Shown here piece after piece: positions 27,313-37,010 of a DNA stretch of 64,000 nucleotides. Positions within the stretch are counted from its first letter, which is position 1, and the number at the start of each line of letters is the position of its first letter. The notes below the pieces were generated by a model. It searched no databases. It saw nothing but the letters and a program-made list of their open reading frames with translations, and had not been told where the DNA came from. Where the stretch lies: the NCBI GenBank assembly GCA_944377405.1, contig CALWES010000002.1, positions 62,001-126,000 on the forward strand, read 5' to 3'. The stretch is from an uncultured Lachnospiraceae bacterium (GTDB lineage Bacteria > Bacillota > Clostridia > Lachnospirales > Lachnospiraceae). The position numbers were made by a program, and so were the translations under genes.

Positions 27313-29387
27313 ACAGATACGCGAAGGTGATCGTGGATATTTCGGCGGAGGCAGTGGACAGAGCCTTCACCTATCGCATCCCGGAGGCGCTTTCCAGGCG
27401 CATTGCTCCAGGGGTGCGTGTTGTGGTGCCCTTCGGTACCGCCAGAAAGCCCAGAACGGGATATGTGACGGAGCTGATGGAGGAGGCGGACTATCAGGAG
27501 GACCGGATCAAGGAGATCCTCTCCGTGCCGGAGGACGCCATGCAGGCGGAGGGGGACATGATCCGTCTGGCGGCCTTTCTGGCAAGGGAATACGGCAGCA
27601 CCATGAATCAGGCCTTAAAGACCGTGCTTCCCGTGAAACGAAGCATCCGGAAAAACAGCCGCAGGAAGGACCCGGCGGAGGTGATCCGGCAGCTTCCGGG
27701 GACCGGGGTGCGGATCCCTGTGCCGAACCAGGAACAGAGAGCGGTCCTTACGGATCTGGAAAACAGATACGAGGCCTTCCGGACCGGAAGTAAGGAGGAA
27801 TCCTTCCGGCCATCCCTGCTTCACGGAGTCACTGGGAGTGGGAAAACCCTGATCTACATCAAGCTGATCGAATATATGCAGTCCATCGGAAAGCAGTCCG
27901 TGGTGCTGATCCCGGAGATCTCCCTGACCTATCAGACCGTCAGAGAGCTTTCGGCCTATTTCGGGGACCGGGTGGCGGTGCTTCACTCCAGGCTTTCCGA
28001 AGGGGAGCGCTACGAACAGTATGAAAAGGCCCGGGAAGGGCAGATCGACGTGATGGTGGGCCCCAGATCCGCCCTCTTCAGCCCCTTCTCCAGACTGGGA
28101 CTGATCATCATCGACGAGGAGCATGAAGGAGCCTATCATTCGGATACGGCTCCCAGGTATGACGCCCGGGAGGCGGCCATCTACCGGGCAGGGCTGTGCG
28201 GAGCCATGGTGCTCCTGGGCTCGGCGACCCCCTCCCTTCTGTCCTATACCAGGGCACGGAAGGGGGAATATGCCCTGTACACCCTGAAGCAGAGGGCGGT
28301 CTCTGGAGCGGCCCTTCCCCATATCCACCTCTGCGACCTCAGGAAGGAGCTTGCGGAGGGGAACCGGAGCATTTTCTCCGGGGAGCTCCGGAGGCTCATG
28401 GAGGACCGGCTCTCAAAAAAGCAGCAGATCATCCTGTTCCTGAACCGCCGGGGCTATGCGGGCTTCGTATCCTGCCGCAGCTGCGGCACCGTGATGCGCT
28501 GTCCCCACTGCGACGTGTCCCTGACCGCCCATAACGACTGGTATCGGAACAGCCGCACCGGACGGCAGGAGGGGGCACTCCTGAGCTGCCATTACTGCGG
28601 CTATAAGGCCCCCATGCCGAAACACTGTCCCTCCTGCGGAAGTCCCTACATCGCCCCTTTCGGCATGGGGACCCAGAAGCTGGAGGCAGCCCTCAGACGG
28701 GAATTCCCCGAAGCAAGGCTCCTGCGGATGGATGCGGATTCCACCGCAAGGAAAGGAGCCCATGAGAAGATCCTGGCGGCCTTTGCCAGAGGAGAAGCGG
28801 ACATCCTGCTGGGGACTCAGATGATCGTAAAGGGACATGACTTTCCAAATGTGACCTTGGTGGGGATCATTGCGGCGGATCTGTCCCTTTACGCAGCGGA
28901 CTATGACGCTTCGGAACGGACCTTCCAGCTGTTGATGCAGGCCTCAGGCAGGGCAGGCCGGGGGGACCTTCCTGGGGATGTGGTGATACAGACCTATGAT
29001 CCCTCCCACTATGCCATAGAGGCGGCGGCAGCCCAGGACTACGGGATGTTTTACCAGAGGGAGATGAGCTTCCGGAAGCTGCTGCGGTATCCGCCCTTTA
29101 CGGAGATGCTCTGCGTCCGTTTCCAGTCGGAAAAGGAGGCGGCGGTGATCCGGGCCTCGGAGGAGGCGGCGGAATACCTGAAGCCCTTTGCAGAGGAAAA
29201 GGGAGTGGAGCTCATCGGCCCCTGCAATCCCAGCTTATATAAAGTTAATGATAATTACAGAAAAATTTTATATATGAAACATCCAAGTCATGATATAATA
29301 ATTGGAATGCGGGAGCTGCTGCGGAATCATCTGCAGCAGGGCCCCTTTGCAAGAGATGTCCTCCTGGGCTTCGATCTGGAGATCTGA
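27309..29387 (+). CDS. priA: Primosomal helicase PriA
   Basis: A 692-residue superfamily 2 helicase, slightly shorter than the usual ~730. It shows the N-terminal DNA 3'-end-binding domain, Walker A GVTGSGKTLIY (about residue 174), DEEH in IIDEEHEGAYHSD, GSATPS, and eight cysteines of two zinc sites (CRSCGTVMRCPHC and CHYCGYKAP..CPSCGSP). It restarts stalled replication forks. The best start is TTG at 27309, overlapping the murF stop; no ATG nearby keeps the N-terminal domain intact. Confidence 0.95.
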   Translation: MNRYAKVIVDISAEAVDRAFTYRIPEALSRRIAPGVRVVVPFGTARKPRTGYVTELMEEADYQEDRIKEILSVPEDAMQAEGDMIRLAAFLAREYGSTMNQALKTVLPVKRSIRKNSRRKDPAEVIRQLPGTGVRIPVPNQEQRAVLTDLENRYEAFRTGSKEESFRPSLLHGVTGSGKTLIYIKLIEYMQSIGKQSVVLIPEISLTYQTVRELSAYFGDRVAVLHSRLSEGERYEQYEKAREGQIDVMVGPRSALFSPFSRLGLIIIDEEHEGAYHSDTAPRYDAREAAIYRAGLCGAMVLLGSATPSLLSYTRARKGEYALYTLKQRAVSGAALPHIHLCDLRKELAEGNRSIFSGELRRLMEDRLSKKQQIILFLNRRGYAGFVSCRSCGTVMRCPHCDVSLTAHNDWYRNSRTGRQEGALLSCHYCGYKAPMPKHCPSCGSPYIAPFGMGTQKLEAALRREFPEARLLRMDADSTARKGAHEKILAAFARGEADILLGTQMIVKGHDFPNVTLVGIIAADLSLYAADYDASERTFQLLMQASGRAGRGDLPGDVVIQTYDPSHYAIEAAAAQDYGMFYQREMSFRKLLRYPPFTEMLCVRFQSEKEAAVIRASEEAAEYLKPFAEEKGVELIGPCNPSLYKVNDNYRKILYMKHPSHDIIIGMRELLRNHLQQGPFARDVLLGFDLEI

Positions 29388-29440
29388 CAGGAGGCCCCGG
29401 AAGGACCGGGGAAAAGAATGAAACAGAAGGAGAAACGGCT

Positions 29441-29920
29441 TTGGCACTTAGAGAAATCAGAAAGCAGGGTGATCCCATCCTGAACAAGGAATGTAAACCT
29501 GTAAAGGAAATGACTCCCAGGATCCGGGAGCTGATCGAGGATATGTTCGAGACCATGTATGAAGGAAACGGCTGCGGCCTGGCGGCGCCCCAGGTGGGGA
29601 TCCTGAAGCAGATCACCGTGATCGATGTGGAGGACGGCAACCAGTATGTGCTGATCAATCCGGAGATCCTGGAGGAAAGCGGCAGCCAGACCGGAGAAGA
29701 GGGCTGTCTGTCCGTACCGGGCTACAGCGGTGTCGTGACCAGAGCCCAGCATGTAAAGGTACGGGCCCTGGATGAGAACATGGAGCCCTTTGAACTGGAG
29801 GGTGAGGACCTTCTGGCCCGCTGCATCCTCCATGAGTGCGACCATCTTCACGGCCATCTCTTCACGGAAAAGGTGGAGGGAGAGCTGCATACTGCAGGAG
29901 AAGAGGAAGAAGAGGCATAA
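29441..29920 (+). CDS. def: Peptide deformylase
   Basis: A 159-residue metalloenzyme with all three motifs: GCGLAAPQVG (about residue 45), EGCLSVPG (about 87) and HECDH (about 130), which bind the Fe2+/Zn2+. It removes the N-formyl group from new proteins. A TTG start at 29441 follows AGAAGGAG at good spacing and gives the conserved MALREIRKQGDP opening. The stop abuts the ATG of fmt, and the pair is functionally linked. Confidence 0.95.
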   Translation: MALREIRKQGDPILNKECKPVKEMTPRIRELIEDMFETMYEGNGCGLAAPQVGILKQITVIDVEDGNQYVLINPEILEESGSQTGEEGCLSVPGYSGVVTRAQHVKVRALDENMEPFELEGEDLLARCILHECDHLHGHLFTEKVEGELHTAGEEEEEA

Positions 29921-30910
29921 ATGATGAGACTGATCTTTATGGGGACACCGGATTTTGCACAAAAGGCCCTTCAGGCCATCCGGGAGGCGGGACATGAGGT
30001 CCTGGCTGCCGTATGTCAGCCCGATAAGCCGAAGGGCAGGCACGGAGAGCTTTCCGCGCCGCCGGTAAAGGAATACGCCCTGTCCCAGGGGATTCCGGTG
30101 ATGCAGCCGGAAAAGGCCTCGGACCCGGACTTTATCGAAGCCGTACGGGCCCTGGACCCCCAGGTGATCGTGGTGGCGGCCTACGGCAAGATCCTGAAAA
30201 AAGAGCTTCTGGAGATCCCCCAATACGGCTGTATCAACATCCACGCTTCCCTGCTTCCCAGATGGAGGGGAGCAGCCCCCATTCAGTGGGCCATCATTGC
30301 CGGAGACGAGAAGGCCGGCGTGACCACCATGCAGATGGACGAGGGACTGGATACGGGAGATATGCTCCTTCGGAGAGAGATCCCCATCGAGCCTTCGGAA
30401 ACGGGAGGATCCCTGTTCGATAAGCTTTCCGATCTTGGAAGCCAGCTGATCCTGGAGACCCTGAAGGAGGTGGAGGCAGGAAGCCTTACACCAAAAAAGC
30501 AGCCGGAGGAAGGCATGACCTATGCCGGCATGCTGACAAAGGAGATGGGAAATATCTCCTGGCAGGAGCCTGCAGAGGCTGTGGAGCGTCTGATCAGGGG
30601 ACTGAGTCCCTGGCCCGGCACCTTCAGCCATCTGGGAGGAAAGCTCCTTAAGATCCACAGGGCTGCCCTCGTACCGGAGGCGGAACAGCATCGGATCGAA
30701 GGACTTGCCGCCGGAGAAGGCGGACAGGCAGGGGGACTGCTTCCCGGAGCCCTGATCCGGGAGGGAGACAGGCTTTATGTGCTCTGCGGAAAGGGCATGC
30801 TGGAGCTTCTGGAACTGCAGCTGGAGGGAAAAAAGCGGATGGAGACCGCGGACTTCCTGCGGGGATCAGGAGCCCTGATCCGGGAGCAGGGACAGCTTAC
30901 GGCGGAATAA
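29921..30910 (+). CDS. fmt: Methionyl-tRNA formyltransferase
   Basis: A 329-residue enzyme, slightly longer than usual. It has the N-terminal Rossmann fold (LIFMGTPDFA), the catalytic block NIHASLLPRWRGAAPIQWAI containing Asn-x-His, and the loop MDEGLDTGDML. It formylates Met-tRNAi with 10-formyl-THF, the product of fhs upstream. There is an inserted, Gly-rich stretch near residue 265 (GLAAGEGGQAGGLLPG) in the C-terminal OB domain. It starts directly after the def stop. Confidence 0.95.
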   Translation: MMRLIFMGTPDFAQKALQAIREAGHEVLAAVCQPDKPKGRHGELSAPPVKEYALSQGIPVMQPEKASDPDFIEAVRALDPQVIVVAAYGKILKKELLEIPQYGCINIHASLLPRWRGAAPIQWAIIAGDEKAGVTTMQMDEGLDTGDMLLRREIPIEPSETGGSLFDKLSDLGSQLILETLKEVEAGSLTPKKQPEEGMTYAGMLTKEMGNISWQEPAEAVERLIRGLSPWPGTFSHLGGKLLKIHRAALVPEAEQHRIEGLAAGEGGQAGGLLPGALIREGDRLYVLCGKGMLELLELQLEGKKRMETADFLRGSGALIREQGQLTAE

Positions 30911-30929
30911 AGGAGGAAAGAAACATCTG

Positions 30930-31628
30930 ATGTTTTACGGATATCCCATGTATTTTGATTCGACCTACATCCTGGTGCTGATCGGAGCGGTTTTTTCCCT
31001 CTGGGCATCCAGCAATGTGAACGGATCCTTCAAAAAATATGACAAGGTAAGGGCAAAAAGCGGCCTGACAGCATCTCAGGCAGCGGAAATGATCCTTCAT
31101 AATCACGGCATATACGATGTGGAGATCCGCAGGATCTCCGGAAACCTGACGGACAATTACGTGCCTTCCAAAAAGGTCCTGAACCTTTCGGACAGCACCT
31201 ATCAGTCCACCAGCATCGCCGCCATCGGCGTTGCGGCCCATGAGTGCGGCCATGCGATCCAGGATGCGGTGGGGTATACGCCCCTGAAGCTTTCCATGGC
31301 GATCCATCCCATGTGTGCCATCGGTTCCAATCTGGGCCTTCCGGTGCTGATCGCAGGACTGATCTTTTCCTTTTCACCCCTTGTGCATATCGGGATCCTT
31401 CTCTTCAGCCTTGGAGTGCTGATCAGCCTCATTACCCTGCCGGTGGAGTACAACGCCTCCGACAGAGCCCTGGCGACTTTGGGAGAGTCCGGCATGCTGG
31501 ATGAGACAGAGCTTGTGGGGACCAGGAAGGTCCTGCGGGCAGCGGGACTTACCTATGTGGCAGCTGCGGCTTCCGCCATCCTGTCCCTGCTGCGGCTCCT
31601 TCTGATCGCCAGAAGAAACGACGATTAA
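30930..31628 (+). CDS. Membrane zinc metallopeptidase (YugP family)
   Basis: A 232-residue protein with about four membrane helices and the zinc motif HECGH in AVAAHECGHAIQ-like context (about residues 104-108). This is the YugP-type neutral zinc metallopeptidase; its substrate is unknown. It follows fmt after 19 nt, an arrangement common in Clostridia, and belongs to the same operon. Confidence 0.9.
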   Translation: MFYGYPMYFDSTYILVLIGAVFSLWASSNVNGSFKKYDKVRAKSGLTASQAAEMILHNHGIYDVEIRRISGNLTDNYVPSKKVLNLSDSTYQSTSIAAIGVAAHECGHAIQDAVGYTPLKLSMAIHPMCAIGSNLGLPVLIAGLIFSFSPLVHIGILLFSLGVLISLITLPVEYNASDRALATLGESGMLDETELVGTRKVLRAAGLTYVAAAASAILSLLRLLLIARRNDD

Positions 31629-31642
31629 GGCAGGATCGGACT

Positions 31643-33016
31643 ATGGCTGCTCGTAAAAGGGAATACAGACTGAAGAACGGCAGGAATCCCAGGGAGGCGG
31701 CCCTTGTGGTCCTCCTGCGGGTATGCGAGGAAAAGGAAAAATCCCACTATGCCCTGCGGGAGACCCTGGGGGAATGCAGGGAGATGGACCAGAGGGACCG
31801 GGCCCTTGTAAAGCGGATCGCGGAAGGTACCCTGGACTATCTGCTGCGGCTGGACTGCCTCATCGGGCGGTACAGCAAAAAGCCCCTGTCCCTTCTGAAG
31901 CCTGTCATCAGGAACATCCTGCGGATGTCCCTTTATCAGATCTTATATATGGATAAGGTGCCAAAGAGCGCCGTATGTAACGAAGCCGTGGAGCTTGCAA
32001 AGCTCCATGGCCTTTTGGGGCTTACAGGCTTTGTAAACGGCGTCCTCCGGAACATGGTGCGGGACCTGGAAAAGGGAGCTGAGAAGATCACCCTGATCCA
32101 GGATGAGGCCGCGGACCTGGCCATGCCTTCCTGGCTGATGAAAAAGTACATCCGGGACTTCGGCCATGACCGGGCCCGGGAGATCGCAAAGGCCTATCTC
32201 TGTCAGCGGTCCGCCACCCTGCGGCTCAACTGCTCCAAGGCCTCTCCCGAGGAGATCCAAAGCCTCCTGAAGGAGGAGGGGGTCTCCTTTGAGATGATGG
32301 ATATGGAGGGCTTCTTCCAAGAGCTGGGACTGATTCCCGGGGAGGAGGACACAGCCCTTCCGGTGATGCTGAATGTAAAGGGCATCATGGGCCTTTCCGG
32401 CATCCGGGCCTTTCAGGAGGGATTCCTGCAGCCCCAGGATCCAAGCTCCGCGATCCCGGCCTTCCTGGCAGCTCCCAAAGAGGGGGATTATGTCATCGAC
32501 GTCTGCGCGGCTCCGGGAGGGAAGAGCCTTCAGCTTGCGGACATGCTTTCCGGAAGCGGCACGGTGGAGGCCCGGGACCTGACGGAACAGAAGGCGGAAA
32601 TGATCCGGGAGAATATCCAAAGGAGCGGATTCAAAAATATCCGGGCCAGGGTCATGGATGCCCTGGTGCCGGACGAGGAGAGCTATTACCGGGCGGATAT
32701 CCTTATGGCGGATCTGCCCTGCTCAGGCCTAGGCATCGCCGCCAGAAAACCGGACATCAAGCTGAACGTGGAGCCCTACAGCATCACTGAGCTTTGCCAT
32801 CTGCAGAGGGATATCCTGAAGGTGGTCTCCCGTTACGTAAAGCCGGGAGGAAAGCTGGTATACAGCACCTGCACCCTTACGCTGGAGGAGGACGAGGAGA
32901 ATGCTGCCTGGGCTGCGGAGGAACTGGGCTTTATCCTGAAGAAGGAGGTCAAGGTCTTTCCGGGAGCAGACCGGGACGGCTTCTATGCGGCCCTTCTGGA
33001 AAAGAAAAAATATTAA
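31643..33016 (+). CDS. rsmB: 16S rRNA (cytosine-967-C5)-methyltransferase
   Basis: A 457-residue enzyme: an N-terminal NusB-like helical domain (residues ~10-140) and a C-terminal SAM methyltransferase. The SAM loop is VCAAPGGKSLQ; the two catalytic cysteines sit in ADLPCSGLG and VYSTCTL. It methylates C967 of 16S rRNA. It is part of the def-fmt-yugP-rsmB-rlmN cluster. Confidence 0.95.
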   Translation: MAARKREYRLKNGRNPREAALVVLLRVCEEKEKSHYALRETLGECREMDQRDRALVKRIAEGTLDYLLRLDCLIGRYSKKPLSLLKPVIRNILRMSLYQILYMDKVPKSAVCNEAVELAKLHGLLGLTGFVNGVLRNMVRDLEKGAEKITLIQDEAADLAMPSWLMKKYIRDFGHDRAREIAKAYLCQRSATLRLNCSKASPEEIQSLLKEEGVSFEMMDMEGFFQELGLIPGEEDTALPVMLNVKGIMGLSGIRAFQEGFLQPQDPSSAIPAFLAAPKEGDYVIDVCAAPGGKSLQLADMLSGSGTVEARDLTEQKAEMIRENIQRSGFKNIRARVMDALVPDEESYYRADILMADLPCSGLGIAARKPDIKLNVEPYSITELCHLQRDILKVVSRYVKPGGKLVYSTCTLTLEEDEENAAWAAEELGFILKKEVKVFPGADRDGFYAALLEKKKY

Positions 33017-33042
33017 AAACTTAAGATAGAAGCAAGAACTTC

Positions 33043-34116
33043 ATGGAAGAAATGGGATATAATAGAAAGATAAGGGATATTTGCGAATTTGACCTTAAGG
33101 AGCTGACGGCGGTTTTTGAAGAGCTTGGAGAGCCCGGCTACCGGGCAAAGCAGGTCTATCAGTGGCTGCACCAGAAGCTCTGCAGGGACTTTTCGGAGAT
33201 GAGCAATCTGCCGAAGTCCCTGAGGGAACGGTTGTCTCAGGAGTTCCGGATCACGGAGGCACATCCTGAGGAGGTGCTGGTCTCCAAGCTGGACGGCACC
33301 AGGAAATATGTGCTGCGTCTTTATGACGGCAATGTGATCGAGGCGGTCCTGATGCGCTACCATCACGGAAATTCCGTGTGCATCAGCACCCAGGTGGGCT
33401 GCCGCATGGGCTGCCGCTTCTGCGCCTCCACTCTGGACGGCTGCGTCAGGAACCTGAGCGCCGCAGAGATGCTGGCGGAGGTCTATGCCATCACAAGGGA
33501 CACGGGAGAGCGGGTCTCCAACGTGGTGATGATGGGCTCCGGGGAGCCCCTGGATAACTTTGAGGAATCGGTGCGGTTCATCCGGATGATCTCGGACGGG
33601 AACGGACTGAATATCTCCCAGAGGAACATCACCCTGAGCACCTGCGGCATCGTCCCCAGGATCCGGGAGCTGGCAGAGCTTTCTCTTCAGATCACCCTGG
33701 CCCTTTCCCTTCATGCGGCTTCCCAGGAGATCCGGGAGGAGATCATGCCCATAGCAAAGGCATATCCCCTTTCCGAGGTGCTGGAGGCCTGCAGCTATTA
33801 TTACGGGAAGACAGGCCGGAGGCTGACCTTCGAATATTCCGTTGTAAAGGGCGTCAATGATAACCGGGAGGAGGCCCTGCATCTTTCCAGGCTGCTGAAG
33901 GGCATGCACGGACACGTGAACCTGATCCCGGTGAATCCCATAAAGGAACGGAGCTTTGAGAGCCCGGACCGGGAGGCGGTGGAGACCTTCCGGGACATTC
34001 TGGAGCAGAACGGCATCAATGCGACGATCCGAAGAGAAATGGGCCGCGACATCAGTTCTGCCTGCGGCCAGTTGAGAAGGAGATTTGTAGAACATGCAGG
34101 CATGTGCACTGACTGA
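33043..34116 (+). CDS. rlmN: Dual-specificity 23S rRNA/tRNA adenine-C2 methyltransferase
   Basis: A 357-residue radical-SAM enzyme with the cluster motif CRMGCRFC (CxxxCxxC, about residues 119-126), the preceding STQVG block and the MGSGEPLDN motif. It methylates C2 of A2503 in 23S rRNA and A37 in some tRNAs. The C-terminal Cys in CGQLRR is the methyl-transfer cysteine. Its last 23 bases overlap the start of the phosphatase gene. Confidence 0.96.
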   Translation: MEEMGYNRKIRDICEFDLKELTAVFEELGEPGYRAKQVYQWLHQKLCRDFSEMSNLPKSLRERLSQEFRITEAHPEEVLVSKLDGTRKYVLRLYDGNVIEAVLMRYHHGNSVCISTQVGCRMGCRFCASTLDGCVRNLSAAEMLAEVYAITRDTGERVSNVVMMGSGEPLDNFEESVRFIRMISDGNGLNISQRNITLSTCGIVPRIRELAELSLQITLALSLHAASQEIREEIMPIAKAYPLSEVLEACSYYYGKTGRRLTFEYSVVKGVNDNREEALHLSRLLKGMHGHVNLIPVNPIKERSFESPDREAVETFRDILEQNGINATIRREMGRDISSACGQLRRRFVEHAGMCTD

Positions 34117-34837
34117 CATCGGTTTGCGCAGACAGGTAAATCAGGATTATATCTTTGAGAGCGTGGACCCTGTGGGAGCCTTCCCAAATCTGTTTATTCT
34201 GGCAGACGGGATGGGAGGCCACAAGGCCGGAGACTTTGCCTCCAAATACCTTGTGGAGACCATGGTGGGCTATGTAAGCAGGACCCGTGACACCCAGGTG
34301 GTCACGGCGCTGAACAATGCCCTGAAGCTTTCCAATACCATGATCTACCACAAGTCCCAGGAGGTGCGGGAGCTTTCGGGCATGGGCTCCACTCTGGTGG
34401 CAGCAGTGATCGAAGGGGATATCCTGACGGTGGCCAACGTGGGGGACTCCCGGCTTTATCTGATCCGGGACGGCATCACCCAGGTGACCCGGGACCACTC
34501 CTATGTGGAGGAGCTGGTGGACCGGGGAGAACTGGAACGGGGCTCCGAGGATTACCTGAAAAAGAAAAATATCATTACCCGGGCCGTGGGCTCCGAGGAG
34601 AACGTGGAGGCAGACTACTTTGAGGTGGATCTGCTGCAGGGAGACTATATCCTGCTTTGCTCCGACGGACTGACCAACATGGTGGATGACGATACCATCT
34701 TCTCCATCATCTCCGGGAACGGAAGCCTGAACTACAAGGCCAGGACCCTGGTGATGACCGCCAATGAAAACGGCGGGAACGACAACATCGCCGTGATCCT
34801 CATAAAGTATACGGAAGGCGGTGCAGAACATGCTTAA
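34094..34837 (+). CDS. prpC: PP2C-type Ser/Thr protein phosphatase
   Basis: A 247-residue PPM phosphatase. The metal-binding motifs are visible: ILADGMGGHKAGD (about residue 35), GSTLVAAVI, NVGDSRLYLI, SDGLTNMVDDD and GGNDNIAVIL. It reverses phosphorylation by the neighbouring PASTA kinase. It starts inside rlmN and ends inside the kinase gene, so all three are coupled. Confidence 0.95.
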   Translation: MQACALTDIGLRRQVNQDYIFESVDPVGAFPNLFILADGMGGHKAGDFASKYLVETMVGYVSRTRDTQVVTALNNALKLSNTMIYHKSQEVRELSGMGSTLVAAVIEGDILTVANVGDSRLYLIRDGITQVTRDHSYVEELVDRGELERGSEDYLKKKNIITRAVGSEENVEADYFEVDLLQGDYILLCSDGLTNMVDDDTIFSIISGNGSLNYKARTLVMTANENGGNDNIAVILIKYTEGGAEHA

Positions 34838-37007
34838 TGCCGGATATATACTTGACAACCGTTATGAAATAGAAGACAAGATTGGACAGGGCGGCATGTC
34901 CTATGTTTACCGTGCCAGGGACACGAAGCTTGGCAGGGTGGTGGCCATTAAGGTCCTGAAGGAGGAATTTGCGGAGGATGAGGACTTCATCCGGAAATTC
35001 AAGAACGAAGCCCAGGCTGCGGCAAAGCTGTCCCATCCCAATATCGTGGCGGCCTATGACGTAGTAGACGAGGGAGAACTCCACTATATCGTCATGGAGC
35101 TGGTGGAAGGCATCACCCTGAAGAACTACATCGCCAGAAAGGGCAGGCTCTCCAATAAGGAGACCATCGGTATCGCCTTGCAGGCGGCAGAGGGTATCGG
35201 GGAGGCCCACAGGAAGGGCATCGTCCACCGGGACATCAAGCCCCAGAACATGATCATTTCCAAGGACGGAAAGGTAAAGGTGGCGGACTTCGGTATCGCC
35301 AAGGCCGTTACGGGAGAGACCGTGAATGCGGCGGTCATCGGCTCCGTCCATTACATCTCACCGGAGCAGGCCCGGTCCGGTATTGCGGACAACCGCTCCG
35401 ACCTGTATTCCCTTGGCATCTCCATGTATGAGATGATCACGGGACATGTCCCCTACGAAGGGGAGAACACCGTCAATGTGGTGATGGCCCATCTTTCCGA
35501 GGCCCTTGTGCCGCCGGCGGTGGAAAACAAAGAGATCTACCCGGCCTTAAACGATATTATCCTTAAGGCCTGCCGGAAAAAACCGGAAGAACGCTATCAG
35601 TCTGCAGAGGAGCTGATCGCGGACCTGAAGCGCTGCGTGCGGGAACCGGAGGGACATTTCGTGACCTTCGGAGAGACCCTTCGGAAATCCGATGGCAAGC
35701 AGGAAACGGATCCTGAGTCCTCCGGAAACGGTGCAGAAGGAACGCTATCTGAAAAACAAAACGGCGAGGCCGCCCCGGATCAGGGGGCGGCGGAAGGGTC
35801 TCCGGAGCAGCCGGAGACGGACCAGATCCAGCGCCTCATGAAATACGGAAGCATCGCTGCAGGTGTGATCATCCTGGGGATCCTCCTGATGATCATCGGA
35901 AGGGTCTCCGGAGTCTTCAGCGCCTTCAGCAAGGACCCGGTGGAGACCTCCTCTACGGCTACAGCGGTGGAGACGACGGAATCCTCAGAGGCAGACTACC
36001 GGATCAGCATCCAGGGAGAGGACCTGATGCCGGATATCGTGGGAAAGACCGTGGCAGAGGCCCAGGCAAAGCTTTCCACCATGGGGATCAGCCTGGATTC
36101 CTCCAAGACGGAATTTTCAGACACCTACTATGAGGGCCTGATCATCCAGCAGGACCCCGAGGCGGAGGAAGCGGTGATCCCGGGTATCACCGTCCATGCG
36201 ACGGTATCCCTGGGAACCAAGGCAAGCTACACCTTAAAGCAGATCACAGGCATGTCCCTGGCGGACGCCCAGGCCGCTCTGGAGAACGCAGGAGTCGGCA
36301 CGGCGGAGGTCCGGGAGGAATTCTCCGACAGCGTGGAGAAGAACTGCGTGATCCGCTGGCAGTCCACCGGAGACAGTACGGAGGTCAAGGAAGGGGATTC
36401 CGTGATCCTGATCGTAAGCCGCGGAAAGCAGGAGGACCTGGTGAGGGTACCCTCCGTTGTGAATCTTAGCCAGGATGACGCCAGAAGGACCCTGGAAGCC
36501 GCAGGACTGGCTCTGGGCGCCGTCAGCACGGAGAACTCGGAGACCGCCTCCGGTATCGTGATCCGTCAGGGCGTGGATGCAAATCAGTCCGTTGCCAGGG
36601 GCACCCAGATTCCTGTGGTGCTGAGCAGCGGGACCGCAGAACAGCAGGCGGGACCGGGAGAGGCCCAGCCCTTTTCCCAGGAGCCCCATGTCCAGGGAGC
36701 CGCAGGCAGCAGTGAGCCTGCATATTACGGAAGCATCGACACGGTATGCAGTGCCGGAATGGCCAGCGGACCCAACGCCCAGGGCGAGTTCATCAATATC
36801 CAGATCCGTCTGGTGCAGAGAGCAGAAAATTCCTACGAATACATGACCCTCCAGGATCTGGAGGCAGTGCCTGCCGGAACGGAGTTCCCCGTAAGCTTCC
36901 CCTCCATAAAGGGTATCCCCGGTGTGGAGACGGGACAGGTACAGGTACTGAACGCCGATACGGGAGAGCTCATTGCTTCCTACGACGTTGCCTTCGGGCC
37001 GAGGTAA
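34830..37007 (+). CDS. prkC: PASTA-domain Ser/Thr protein kinase
   Basis: A 725-residue membrane kinase. Residues ~12-275 form the Hanks kinase: GQGGMSYVY, catalytic Lys in VAIKVL, HRDIKPQN, VADFGIAK and SPEQARSG. One membrane helix (about 345-368) leads to three extracellular PASTA repeats of ~68 residues, which in this family sense muropeptides or lipid II. A further ~110-residue C-terminal domain (YYGSIDTVCSAGM...) is not a PASTA repeat and I cannot name it. The start could also be a GTG at 34821; the ATG at 34830 better fits the family. Confidence 0.94.
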   Translation: MLNAGYILDNRYEIEDKIGQGGMSYVYRARDTKLGRVVAIKVLKEEFAEDEDFIRKFKNEAQAAAKLSHPNIVAAYDVVDEGELHYIVMELVEGITLKNYIARKGRLSNKETIGIALQAAEGIGEAHRKGIVHRDIKPQNMIISKDGKVKVADFGIAKAVTGETVNAAVIGSVHYISPEQARSGIADNRSDLYSLGISMYEMITGHVPYEGENTVNVVMAHLSEALVPPAVENKEIYPALNDIILKACRKKPEERYQSAEELIADLKRCVREPEGHFVTFGETLRKSDGKQETDPESSGNGAEGTLSEKQNGEAAPDQGAAEGSPEQPETDQIQRLMKYGSIAAGVIILGILLMIIGRVSGVFSAFSKDPVETSSTATAVETTESSEADYRISIQGEDLMPDIVGKTVAEAQAKLSTMGISLDSSKTEFSDTYYEGLIIQQDPEAEEAVIPGITVHATVSLGTKASYTLKQITGMSLADAQAALENAGVGTAEVREEFSDSVEKNCVIRWQSTGDSTEVKEGDSVILIVSRGKQEDLVRVPSVVNLSQDDARRTLEAAGLALGAVSTENSETASGIVIRQGVDANQSVARGTQIPVVLSSGTAEQQAGPGEAQPFSQEPHVQGAAGSSEPAYYGSIDTVCSAGMASGPNAQGEFINIQIRLVQRAENSYEYMTLQDLEAVPAGTEFPVSFPSIKGIPGVETGQVQVLNADTGELIASYDVAFGPR

Positions 37008-37010
37008 GCC

